From assembly GCA_016710115.1 (NCBI GenBank), contig JADJLN010000010.1:137235-201234 (forward strand): a stretch of DNA of 64,000 nucleotides, given 5' to 3'. The first letter of the stretch is position 1, and each line of letters starts with the position of its first letter. Both the position numbers and the translations under genes were made by a program. The notes beneath the pieces are model-generated. The model was not told the DNA's origin. It made no database searches and saw only the letters and a list, made by a program, of their open reading frames with translations. Below, in pieces: positions 36,565 to 45,437 of this stretch. The stretch is from Saprospiraceae bacterium. Its GTDB lineage: Bacteria > Bacteroidota > Bacteroidia > Chitinophagales > Saprospiraceae.

Positions 36565-37850
36565 ATCCAACGGGTTTTTGACAGGCGATAGGTGATCCAT
36601 CCGACCGCTAAATTAATCAAGCCGAATAGACTTTCAGTCGGGCGTTCCAGAATCAGGAAACTCAGGATCCAGATACTGACGGCAATAAACAGGATGGGCA
36701 ACCAGGGATGGGTGGGATTACGATAGGGCAGGTCCACTTTTTTCCTGCGCAATAAAAATGTACCCCCGACAGTAAACAAGGCGAACAATTGCAGGATAAA
36801 CCCGCAATACAGCAGCACCTCTTCAAATGTGCCTGTCCAGACCAGGAGGATGCTCAGCGCAGATTGAAACCACACCGCCCGGACTGGGATCCCCTGTCCA
36901 TTCCTGTACTGGAGAAATCGCCAGAAGCGATGATCCTCCGCCATGACCAGACTGACACGGGGCCCCACCCAGACCATTGCACTGATGCTCGATACCAGAA
37001 AAAGGGCGATGGCCAGACTGATCCATTGTCCCCCTTCACGGCCAAACAATTGTCGGGCGACGACCTGACCGACTTCAACCTTGCCCATCAGGGCGGAAAG
37101 ACCGGCATGGCGCAGAAATACCCATTGGAGCAGGACATAGAGAAACGTCACCACTACCGTTCCCAGGATGAGCGCTCGTGGCAGGTTCCGCACAGGATCC
37201 CGAATCTCATCCACAATGTATGAGGCCGCATTCCAGCCGGAATAGGCATAGGTCACATAGACGAGAGAGACGGCATAGGCAGGTAAAACGATCTCGCTTC
37301 GCCATCCAGGTGACCAATCCAGGGCATTGGGAATGGAGGGCGACAGGAAAAATCCCAACACGATGAATCCGAAGATGAGGATTACTTTCAACGCTGTCGT
37401 TACCACCTGAAAACGGCTGCTGCGGCGGATATTGACCGAATGGATCAGGGTGACCAGCAGAATAACAACGGTCGCTGTCCAGGTGGAAGAAACAGGCAGG
37501 CTCTCCGCCAGATAGGCGGACATGGCCATGGCGGCCAGCGCGATCGGTGCGGCAAAGCCAACTGTCAATGACACCCAACCGGACAGATAGCCCACCAGCG
37601 GGTGAACCAATTCGGAGAGGTAGTGATATTCGCCTCCTGACCGTTTGTAATACGCGCCCAGCTCGGCATAACTGAATGCTCCTGCCAGGGCGATCAGGCC
37701 ACCGAGTACCCACAACAGGAGAATACTCACTGTATTGCGGGTATCCGCTAACTGAAACCCCAGGCTGGTAAAAACCCCGGTACCGATCATATTAGCAATA
37801 ACCAGGGCTGTAGCACTGCGCGCGCCGATTTTCCGAAGATGTTCAGACAT
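36561..37850 (-). CDS. APC-family amino acid permease
   Basis: A 429-residue inner-membrane transporter with about 12 hydrophobic helices. The APC signatures are near the N-terminus (LVIANMIGTGVFTSLGF, the substrate-binding unwound helix 1) and in FSYAELGAYYKRSGGEYHYL, with the helix-6 segment YSGWNAASYIVDEIRDP. These features place it among amino acid/polyamine-organocation transporters; the substrate cannot be told. The stop codon overlaps the start of the signal-peptide methyltransferase, so the pair is translationally coupled. Confidence 0.92.
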   Translation of the reverse strand: MSEHLRKIGARSATALVIANMIGTGVFTSLGFQLADTRNTVSILLLWVLGGLIALAGAFSYAELGAYYKRSGGEYHYLSELVHPLVGYLSGWVSLTVGFAAPIALAAMAMSAYLAESLPVSSTWTATVVILLVTLIHSVNIRRSSRFQVVTTALKVILIFGFIVLGFFLSPSIPNALDWSPGWRSEIVLPAYAVSLVYVTYAYSGWNAASYIVDEIRDPVRNLPRALILGTVVVTFLYVLLQWVFLRHAGLSALMGKVEVGQVVARQLFGREGGQWISLAIALFLVSSISAMVWVGPRVSLVMAEDHRFWRFLQYRNGQGIPVRAVWFQSALSILLVWTGTFEEVLLYCGFILQLFALFTVGGTFLLRRKKVDLPYRNPTHPWLPILFIAVSIWILSFLILERPTESLFGLINLAVGWITYRLSKTRWI

Positions 37851-38000
37851 ATATGGACAACGATGTCAGCCGGCAAATTATCATTTCTGGGGCAGTCCGG
37901 TGGTGATTTCCGTCCAGTTGACGAGATTGCATGTCATCTACAGTTGATCTTGAACCACATGGCCCCCGGGAAAATGGCAAACGACATGTAATTTTATGTG

Positions 38001-38500
38001 ATGATTCTGGAAACCCTGCGCATGCAATTAAGGCCCCTTCAACCCGATGATGCTCTTTTTTCCGGTTGAATGCCGATCCACTGGTTCTTCAATATACGGG
38101 GGATGAACCGTTTCGGGATGAAGCTGCCGCCCGGCAGTATCTGGATGGTTACGATCAGTTCACCCGGTTCAGAATGGGCCGGATGGCCATGATCCGCAAG
38201 GAAGATGAGGCTGGTTGGGCTGGTGTGGGTTGCGCATGGATGCGCAGACGGCTGATATCGACCTTGGTTTCCAGGATCTTCCGGCAGTATTGGGGGAAGG
38301 GATATGCCAGTGAGGCTGCCCAGGCAAGTGCGCAATATGGGTGGTCCATCGGACTCCAAGGTATCATCGGACGGGCTGTCCTTGACAATAGCGCGTCCAT
38401 TCGCGTGCTTGAAAAAGTAGGCATGAAGAAAATCGCCATTATGGATTTTCATGGCTTGCCCGGGGTGGTGTATGAGGTGTTGCGTCCAGCAGCCCAGTAG
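38001..38500 (+). CDS. RimJ/RimL-type GNAT acetyltransferase (frameshifted)
   Basis: The likely start is the ATG at 38001 (ILETLRMQLRPLQPDDA). A missing T in the run at about 38048-38054 restores LFFRLNADPLVLQYTGDEPF. Between about 38205 and 38265 a compensating pair of one-base changes converts a garbled stretch into AWLGWCGLRMD and ADIDLGF, after which RIFRQYWGKGYASEAAQ (the acetyl-CoA-binding loop) and VLDNSASIRVLEKVGM are normal. The repaired protein has ~167 residues, as expected for acetyltransferases that modify ribosomal protein N-termini or small molecules. The three lesions within 250 bases again look like sequence error. Confidence 0.8.
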
Positions 38501-38673
38501 TGAAGACGGATGGTGATAGATTTAAAACAGAAAGGTGAACGGACTGCCCTTCAGTTTGGCACCATTCTTTCACCCACCCAGTTGTCACGGAAAGTGACTT
38601 TGGGTCGGAAATGGAGGGTATCTTCTCAAGATCCGCCGATGGCCATTTCGTACCCTTCATGTATATTCGTCAA

Positions 38674-39003
38674 ATGAAACTGTTCTGTCCACTATTTGCA
38701 TTGTATCTGCTCGCTTTGTCGTGCGTGCCGTGCAATGATGGTGAACATGAACATCAGGACGATGGAGACCAAACCTCCATCGAAATGACGGGAGGTGAAG
38801 CGGATCACAGTCACTCCGACTGTGCTGATTATTGTAGCCCCTTCTGTCAATGCAGCTGCTGTGGCACAGTCACTATCACCCCGGATGTGAATGGACTGCC
38901 AACCAGCCTTCCCGCTTCTGTCTATCACTCAGCCGACTTTATCTTTCAGTCGCCCATAACAGTGGCTCATCATCAAGCCCTGGACCGCCCACCTATATCC
39001 TAG
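38674..39003 (+). CDS. Small cysteine/histidine-rich protein, DUF6660-like
   Basis: A 109-residue product with a short hydrophobic leader (LFCPLFALYLLALSC). It then has a His/Asp-rich stretch (DGEHEHQDDGDQ), a cysteine cluster (CADYCSPFCQCSCCG) and an ending with FIFQSPITVAHH and RPPIS. Small proteins of this type (resembling DUF6660) often stand just upstream of CzcA-type efflux genes in Bacteroidota. The Cys and His clusters suggest metal binding, perhaps as a periplasmic buffer or sensor; this role is inferred. ATG codons at 38659 and 38674 are possible starts; the second fits the leader. Confidence 0.78.
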   Translation: MKLFCPLFALYLLALSCVPCNDGEHEHQDDGDQTSIEMTGGEADHSHSDCADYCSPFCQCSCCGTVTITPDVNGLPTSLPASVYHSADFIFQSPITVAHHQALDRPPIS

Positions 39004-39173
39004 CTGAGTTTTTTAGCTGGATCACTATGCTCGCTGGTCAATGACCACCGCCAGCAAGTCTGTACGTTTTAGTCATCTAGAATTACAGATTACTACAGTG
39101 ATCCACTCCGTTCCTTCAGATTTCAGGAATTAGTCGAAAGTGATTTCACGTTCGGCAAGCTCAACTGTCCATT

Positions 39174-42100
39174 ATGTTGAATAGAATTATCTACTTCTCC
39201 ATCAAGAACAAACCAGTCATTCTGTTGATGACTGCCTTTCTGGTGGTCTGGGGAATCTGGAGCGCCACACGTCTTCCTGTGGATGCTGTTCCGGATATCA
39301 CCAACAACCAGGTTCAGATCCTCACGATCTGTCCGACACTTGCCGCCCAGGAAGTCGAGCAGTTTGTCACCTACCCCATTGAACAATCTGTTGCCAACCT
39401 GCCGGAGCTGGAGGAATTGCGGTCCATCTCCCGCTTCGGGCTGTCAGTAGTCACTCTGGTTTTTGCAGATGATGTGGATATCTGGTTTGCCCGTCAGATT
39501 GTCGGTGAACGGATCCGGGAAGCGGAAGAGCATATTCCAGCAGGCATTGGCAAACCTGAACTGGCACCGGTCTCCACTGGTTTGGGGGAGATCTATCAAT
39601 ATGTCATCCACCCGAAGCCAGGAAGTGAGGAGAAGTATTCAGGGATGGATCTGCGAACCATGCAGGACTGGATCGTGGCCCGACAGTTGTATGGCACACC
39701 GGGTATCGCAGAAGTCAACAGTTTTGGTGGTCATCTCAAACAATACGAAGTAGCCGTCAATCCGGATCGCCTCCGTGCTATGGATATCACTATACCGGAA
39801 ATTTTTCGTGCCCTGGAGAACAACAACGAAAACACGGGAGGAGCCTATATCGACAAAAAACCCAATGCCTGGTTTATTCGGGGGATCGGACTGGTTACCT
39901 CACTGGATGATATTCGCAATATCACCGTCAAGCTCTCATCCAATGGCATACCCATTCTGATCAATGATGTAGCGGAGGTCAGATTCGGAAGTGCAGTCCG
40001 GTACGGGGCATTGACTTACAATGGCGAGAAGGAAGCGGTAGGTGGAATGGTCATGATGCTCAAAGGTGCCAACAGTGCGGATGTGGTTAAACGGGTGAAG
40101 GATAAAATGATCACCATCCAGCGATCGCTCCCGGAGGATGTGATCATTGAGCCCTTCCTCGACCGGACCAACCTCGTGAGCCGGGCCATTCACACCGTTG
40201 AAAAAAACCTGATCGAAGGTGCCCTCATCGTGATTTTTGTCCTGGTGGTTTTCCTGGGCAACCTGAGGGCTGGGATGATCGTAGCCAGTGCGATCCCGCT
40301 TTCCATGCTTTTCGCTCTGGGCATGATGAATGTCTTCGGGGTCAGCGCCAATCTCATGTCATTGGGTGCCATCGATTTCGGACTGATTGTGGACGGTGCT
40401 GTGATCATCGTCGAAGCGACCCTCCATCACCTGGGCTTGCGTCGCCTGGGTCGGCGATTGACGCAGGATGAAATGGATGAAGAAGTCTTTCAGAGCGCTT
40501 CGAAGATCCGTAACAGTGCCGCATTCGGGGAGATCATCATCCTGGTCGTGTATATCCCGATACTCACGCTGGTCGGTATCGAAGGGAAGATGTTTACCCC
40601 CATGGCTCAGACAGTTGGCTTTGCCATTCTGGGTGCCTTGCTCCTGTCCATCACCTATATCCCAATGATGTGTGCGCGGTTTTTACCCAGGCAAATGCCG
40701 GAAGGCGAAACCTTTTCAGATCGACTCATGGCATTTTTCCAGCGCAGATATAGCCCCGTCCTTGACCTGGCCATCCGGTTCAAACGGGTGACGGTTGGTT
40801 TGACCATCGGCCTGTTTCTGTTCAGCGTCTTCCTCTTTACCCGCATAGGAGGCGAGTTTATCCCTCAACTGGAGGAAGGTGATTATGCCTTTCACTGCAT
40901 TCTGCCAATGGGTTCTTCCCTGTCTCAGAGTATCGAGACATCCATGCAGGCCCAGCGACTGCTGAAAGCTTTTCCAGAAGTCAAAATGGTCGTAGGAAAA
41001 ACGGGGAGCGCCGAGGTGCCGACTGACCCGATGCCACCTGAAGCGTCGGATATGATGATCATTCTCAAGGACAAATCGGAATGGACCACCACGGATGATT
41101 ATCAGGAACTGGCTCGCCTGATGCTGGAAAAACTGGAGACTATTCCCGGTATTTTCTTCGAGGCCAATCAACCGATTCAAATGCGATTTAACGAATTGAT
41201 GACCGGTATCCGGCAGGATGTGGCCATCAAAATTTTCGGAGAAAATATCGATACACTGGCTGCCCTAGCCCCTGATATTTCGGCTGTCCTCCGGACTGTC
41301 GATGGGATCAGTCAACCCCAGACAGAACAAACCATTGGACTCCCTCAGATCACTATCCAGTACGACCGAAACCGCCTGGCTCATTACGGGATCAGCGTAG
41401 AGGATGTCAATCATACTGTGAGTACTGCTTTTGCCGGTGAAAAGGCCGGTGTGGTTTTCGAAAATGAACGCCGGTTTGATCTGGTTGTTCGACTGGACAG
41501 TACCCATCGGGCATCCTTTGATGATGTCGGCGATCTGTATGTCCCCACACCCTCAGGAAATCAGATCCCGCTGGATCAGGTAGCTGAGGTGAGTTTTCAG
41601 CAGGGTCCGGCGCAGATCAGTCGGGATGACGGTAAACGCCGGCTCGTGATCGGTTTCAATCTGGTGGGACGTGACGTCCATTCTGTTGTTCGGGAGATCC
41701 GGAAAAAACTGGAGGATCAATTGGTTCTACCGGCAGGATATTATTACACCTTCGGAGGGACGTTCGAAAATCTGCAAAAGGCCAATGACCGCTTGCGCAT
41801 TGCAGTTCCTGTTGCATTGGCCCTCATCTTTCTCCTTCTATATTTCACATTTCATTCTATCAAATTGGCCACATTGATCTTTACAGCAATTCCGATGAGT
41901 GCAATAGGTGGTGTGTTTGCCCTCCTTGTGCGGGGCATGCCGTTTTCCATTTCGGCAGGAGTCGGTTTCATTGCGCTCTTTGGAGTCGCTGTATTGAATG
42001 GCATTGTCCTGATCGCCACATTCAACCAGTTGAAGCATGATGGAATGACCAATACACTGGAGCGGGTGATCGAGGGAACGCGGATACGACTCCGACCTGT

Positions 42101-43499
42101 TTTAATGACCGCCATGGTGGCCTCCTTCGGGTTTCTGCCCATGGCGCTGTCGACCGGTGCAGGCGCCGAAGTCCAAAAGCCCCTGGCTACTGTCGTCATC
42201 GGTGGATTGATCACGGCGACCTTCCTGACGCTGGTGGTTCTGCCTCTTCTCTATCTGATGTTTGCCGACCGGCCGGCAAGAAGTCGGATCCAGCACGGAT
42301 CAATACCTGTCCTTCTTCTCTGTTTCTGTTTGGTTAGTGGAGTAAAATTGCAGGCACAATCCGACCACCGTCTCTCGCTTGACCAGGTGATTCAACAGGC
42401 CAGAACGAACAATCTGAATATCCAGGCCGGCCAAGTGGAGGTCTTGAAAAACAGAACGCTCGTCGGAACCTGGTTGGATCTGCCGAAGACCGGTGTATTT
42501 GTTGAGAATGAAGATATTCTTCCTGGAAATGCAAAGGGGATACTCAAGATCGGCATGTCGCAAAGTATGGCCACCCCCGGCTTGTACAAGGCGCGAAAGC
42601 GCCAGTTGGAGCAACATGTCCGCATTGCCGAATCCAGGCTTTCACTGACTGACGGGGAATTGCTTCGGGATGTCCGATCTGCATATTACAAGCTGTGGTA
42701 CCTGGAGAATAAGGCCGGATTGTATCTGAAGCTGGACAGTCTCTATGCAGGAATGGCGGCCGCCACCCGTGTCCGGGTAAAGTCGGGTGATGGCCCGTTT
42801 CTGGACCAACTGGTCGCAGAAGCAAAAGCGAATGAGATCAGTATGATCCGTCAGCAACTTTCACATGATCTGGTTATAGAACAGGAAATCCTGATGTTGG
42901 CAATGAACGCCACGGAAGCTGTGTTGCCCGAGTTGAGGCCGATGGTTCGCATTCAACTGGAAGAGCCTGACCAGGCAGGTATGCACCCTGTTCTTTCACT
43001 CCAGCAGGGAATGATCGGTCTGGCCGAAACAGGGATTCAGGTACAAAAGAAAGGGATGCTGCCAGAATACAGCGGCCGGGTGTTTACCCAGCGACTCTAC
43101 GGTGTCGACCCACCTTTTTCTGGATTTTCAATTACCATGGGTGTGCCATTGGTCAGCAAACCACAACGCCAACGAATCGAAGCGGCCCGATTGGATCACA
43201 AGTACCAGTCCATGATCCTGGAGGCAGAAAGGCGTCAATTGGCTGCGGATCGGGCTCAATCCAGGGAGCATGTGCAACGATGCGAACAAGCGCTCATCTT
43301 TTATGAGGTTCACGGGCTGGCCCAGGCAAGCAGAATTCAGGATATCGCCAGGCGAACGTACGAAGCCGGAGAAATCAGTTTTGCCGACTGGATGCAATTT
43401 GCCACTCAAGCAGTCATGTATGAGCAGAATTATCTGGATGCATTACATGCATATAACCAGGCGGTGATCAGATACCAATATTTTATTCAATCCTATTAA
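39174..43499 (+). CDS. Heavy-metal efflux RND pump fused to TolC-like outer-membrane factor
   Basis: A 1441-residue CzcA/CusA-type pump. Residues 1-~1035 form the inner-membrane RND antiporter: LPVDAVPDITNNQVQI near the start, the proton-relay region SLGAIDFGLIVDGAVIIVE in the fourth helix, and RLRPVLMTAMVASFGFLPMA late in the protein. From ~1040 a second hydrophobic leader (VLLLCFCLVSG) introduces a TolC-like outer-membrane channel domain (LDQVIQQARTNNLNIQAGQ to RYQYFIQSY). Pump and outer-membrane factor fused in this way are known in Bacteroidota. Exported ions are probably divalent or monovalent metals (Co/Zn/Cd or Cu/Ag); the choice cannot be made from sequence. The partner adaptor follows 35 bases downstream. 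Confidence 0.94.
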   Translation: MLNRIIYFSIKNKPVILLMTAFLVVWGIWSATRLPVDAVPDITNNQVQILTICPTLAAQEVEQFVTYPIEQSVANLPELEELRSISRFGLSVVTLVFADDVDIWFARQIVGERIREAEEHIPAGIGKPELAPVSTGLGEIYQYVIHPKPGSEEKYSGMDLRTMQDWIVARQLYGTPGIAEVNSFGGHLKQYEVAVNPDRLRAMDITIPEIFRALENNNENTGGAYIDKKPNAWFIRGIGLVTSLDDIRNITVKLSSNGIPILINDVAEVRFGSAVRYGALTYNGEKEAVGGMVMMLKGANSADVVKRVKDKMITIQRSLPEDVIIEPFLDRTNLVSRAIHTVEKNLIEGALIVIFVLVVFLGNLRAGMIVASAIPLSMLFALGMMNVFGVSANLMSLGAIDFGLIVDGAVIIVEATLHHLGLRRLGRRLTQDEMDEEVFQSASKIRNSAAFGEIIILVVYIPILTLVGIEGKMFTPMAQTVGFAILGALLLSITYIPMMCARFLPRQMPEGETFSDRLMAFFQRRYSPVLDLAIRFKRVTVGLTIGLFLFSVFLFTRIGGEFIPQLEEGDYAFHCILPMGSSLSQSIETSMQAQRLLKAFPEVKMVVGKTGSAEVPTDPMPPEASDMMIILKDKSEWTTTDDYQELARLMLEKLETIPGIFFEANQPIQMRFNELMTGIRQDVAIKIFGENIDTLAALAPDISAVLRTVDGISQPQTEQTIGLPQITIQYDRNRLAHYGISVEDVNHTVSTAFAGEKAGVVFENERRFDLVVRLDSTHRASFDDVGDLYVPTPSGNQIPLDQVAEVSFQQGPAQISRDDGKRRLVIGFNLVGRDVHSVVREIRKKLEDQLVLPAGYYYTFGGTFENLQKANDRLRIAVPVALALIFLLLYFTFHSIKLATLIFTAIPMSAIGGVFALLVRGMPFSISAGVGFIALFGVAVLNGIVLIATFNQLKHDGMTNTLERVIEGTRIRLRPVLMTAMVASFGFLPMALSTGAGAEVQKPLATVVIGGLITATFLTLVVLPLLYLMFADRPARSRIQHGSIPVLLLCFCLVSGVKLQAQSDHRLSLDQVIQQARTNNLNIQAGQVEVLKNRTLVGTWLDLPKTGVFVENEDILPGNAKGILKIGMSQSMATPGLYKARKRQLEQHVRIAESRLSLTDGELLRDVRSAYYKLWYLENKAGLYLKLDSLYAGMAAATRVRVKSGDGPFLDQLVAEAKANEISMIRQQLSHDLVIEQEILMLAMNATEAVLPELRPMVRIQLEEPDQAGMHPVLSLQQGMIGLAETGIQVQKKGMLPEYSGRVFTQRLYGVDPPFSGFSITMGVPLVSKPQRQRIEAARLDHKYQSMILEAERRQLAADRAQSREHVQRCEQALIFYEVHGLAQASRIQDIARRTYEAGEISFADWMQFATQAVMYEQNYLDALHAYNQAVIRYQYFIQSY

Positions 43500-43534
43500 C
43501 CTGTTATTCGGATCCATATCCGATCGGAAAATTC

Positions 43535-44779
43535 ATGATCATGAGACAATTTATTTTTATATCCATCTCTGCTTTTCTGTTGTCGGCTTGTCAAGAGAAG
43601 AGTCAGGACCATGGACACGATAGTGCGTTCAGCCATAGTCATGGTCCATCTGCATCAACAGGAGAAACCGTGCATGAAGAGACGACAGTCGGTCTGACCG
43701 TCGACCAGATGAAGAGTATAGATCTGCATGTCGGCCCACTGGAGCTGCGGAACCTGATGTCGAGCATAAAAGCGAACGGGTTGCTCAATGTGCCCAGCCA
43801 GAATAAGGCATCTGTCAACAGTCTGTATACGGGCATCGTTGAAAAGATCCATGTGCGTCCGGGAAGCGCTGTTTCAGAAGGACAGGCTATTGCTCAACTC
43901 ATCAGTCCGGATATCCTTTCTCTCCAGGAAGAATACCTTGCCCTGGCACCAAAAATGATCATGGCTCAGGCAGATCTGCAGCGACAAAAGGAATTGATCG
44001 CCGGACAGGCGGGCGCAATAAAAAATCAACAGGCGGCTGAAGCCACATTGGAAGGTCTTCGGATCCGCAGGGCAGCTCTGGGTCGTCAATTGACATTGAT
44101 GGGAATTGGAATCGATAAATTGAACACTGAAAATCTCTCTTCCCGTATTGTTGTGCGATCACCTATCCGGGGAACCATCGGCAATATTATGGTCAATATT
44201 GGATCACATGTGGGCACAAACACCCTGATCGCGGATGTCATCGATAATTCTCAATTGCATCTGGATCTGTATGTTTACGAAAAAGATTTGCCACACATTA
44301 AAAAAGGGCAGTCGCTCACATTTATTCTGACCAATCAACCTGGTCGCAGTTATCAGGCTGAGGTATTTTCCATTGGTACAACGTTTGAAAACGAGACGAA
44401 AGCAATCGCTGTACATTGTGTAGTGAAGGGGACTATTCAGGGACTGATCGAAGGAATGAGTGTGACAGCTCAGCTGAATGTCAGTAATGAACGCATGCCT
44501 GCTTTGCCATCAGAGGCCATTGTCAATCATGATGGTCAGGATTATATTTTTCATGTAATAAAAGGTGACCATTCCCACACTCAGGACGGGCAAGACCATG
44601 CCCATACATCCGATGATTTTCTGTTTGAACGGATACCAGTGAAAAAGGGTGCCAGCGAATTGGGCTATACCGGTGTCACACCATTAACTGAAATTCCAGC
44701 AGATGCCCGATTTGTAACAAAAGGGGGATTCTTTTTATTGGCGAAAATGACAAACGCCGGGGAAGCCCATCAGCATTGA
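43535..44779 (+). CDS. RND efflux periplasmic adaptor (CzcB-like)
   Basis: A 414-residue membrane-fusion protein that bridges the RND pump and its outer-membrane channel. It starts with a lipoprotein signal (FISISAFLLSAC), followed by a histidine-rich stretch (DHGHDSAFSHSHG). The barrel-sandwich hybrid halves are SVNSLYTGIVEKIHVRPGS and IVVRSPIRGTIGNIMVNIG, around a coiled-coil hairpin (LQRQKELIAGQAGAIKNQQ). A second His-rich insert (HSHTQDGQDHAHT) lies in the C-terminal membrane-proximal domain, consistent with metal handing-over to the pump. Of two near ATGs (43535, 43541) the first is annotated. Confidence 0.93.
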   Translation: MIMRQFIFISISAFLLSACQEKSQDHGHDSAFSHSHGPSASTGETVHEETTVGLTVDQMKSIDLHVGPLELRNLMSSIKANGLLNVPSQNKASVNSLYTGIVEKIHVRPGSAVSEGQAIAQLISPDILSLQEEYLALAPKMIMAQADLQRQKELIAGQAGAIKNQQAAEATLEGLRIRRAALGRQLTLMGIGIDKLNTENLSSRIVVRSPIRGTIGNIMVNIGSHVGTNTLIADVIDNSQLHLDLYVYEKDLPHIKKGQSLTFILTNQPGRSYQAEVFSIGTTFENETKAIAVHCVVKGTIQGLIEGMSVTAQLNVSNERMPALPSEAIVNHDGQDYIFHVIKGDHSHTQDGQDHAHTSDDFLFERIPVKKGASELGYTGVTPLTEIPADARFVTKGGFFLLAKMTNAGEAHQH

Positions 44780-45001
44780 CAGTTGCTTCTTTGGAAAAAG
44801 GGGAATCAGAATCTGTTTTTTCAATGGCTCTGTTAAAGGACGGAATAGTTTCCTACTGAATCCCTATTCTTCATTCCCTTCCCTTCCCTGAATACCCTGG
44901 GGGCTATACGACAGCGCGAAGGCAAAACGCCTACCCGATACGCTGTAGAGGCTGGCACCACTGAAGAGCTGGTCCGGATGAGTATTCGGTAAAAGGGGCA
45001 A

Positions 45002-45373
45002 TCAATCTTCGCCGATCTCCTGTTTTCTGTCCATCCACCACACGAAGAGATAGATGAATACTGGAGCAATAATGATACTGATCCAGGGATCAAACAAAAG
45101 ATCATTTCGCAGCAGGAACAGCCCTGAAATGCCTGTCAGTGTAAAGAGTGAACCCACCAGTTCATTTGGCCAGGCGATCCATATACCGATCATGGTGCTG
45201 ACCGGGAAAAGCAGAAAAATGCCGACATCACGAGCCGTGTGGAAACTGGAAAGAAAAGGCACTTCCGGATCGATGACTTGCCCGAGGAACATCAACAGGA
45301 GAAAGGCAACGCTCAATGAGCCCCATATCCGGGCTGTCCAGCGCAGAACGGTAAGCGAATGGTTATTGATCAC
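45002..45373 (-). CDS. Small four-helix inner-membrane protein
   Basis: A 123-residue product with four hydrophobic helices (LSVAFLLLMFLGQVI, VGIFLLFPVSTMIGIWIAW, LFTLTGISGLFLLRN, SIIIAPVFIYLFVWWMD), conserved-looking in Bacteroidota as 'hypothetical membrane protein'; function unknown. The frame opens with GTG at 45373. An ATG 25 bases upstream (45398, MNRKHPRA) is one base out of frame, so a missing base may hide the true start. It lies downstream of a T9SS cargo gene on the same strand, 64 bases away. Confidence 0.65.
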   Translation of the reverse strand: MINNHSLTVLRWTARIWGSLSVAFLLLMFLGQVIDPEVPFLSSFHTARDVGIFLLFPVSTMIGIWIAWPNELVGSLFTLTGISGLFLLRNDLLFDPWISIIIAPVFIYLFVWWMDRKQEIGED

Positions 45374-45437
45374 CTGCTCTTGGGTGCTTTCTATTCATCA
45401 ATGAAAAAATCAGTCGAAGATACATCATTCCGGACCA

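Noticed and set aside
37851..38000. Possible RNA gene or terminator between the permease and the acetyltransferase
   Set aside because: No convincing stem followed by a T run and no tRNA-like fold was seen; left as plain divergent promoter space.
44870..45001. A ~42-codon minus-strand open stretch (HPDQLFSGASLYSVSGRRFAF) looking like the end of a barrel protein or a decayed fragment
   Set aside because: Too short, no start codon, and no recognisable family; kept only as a possible remnant.
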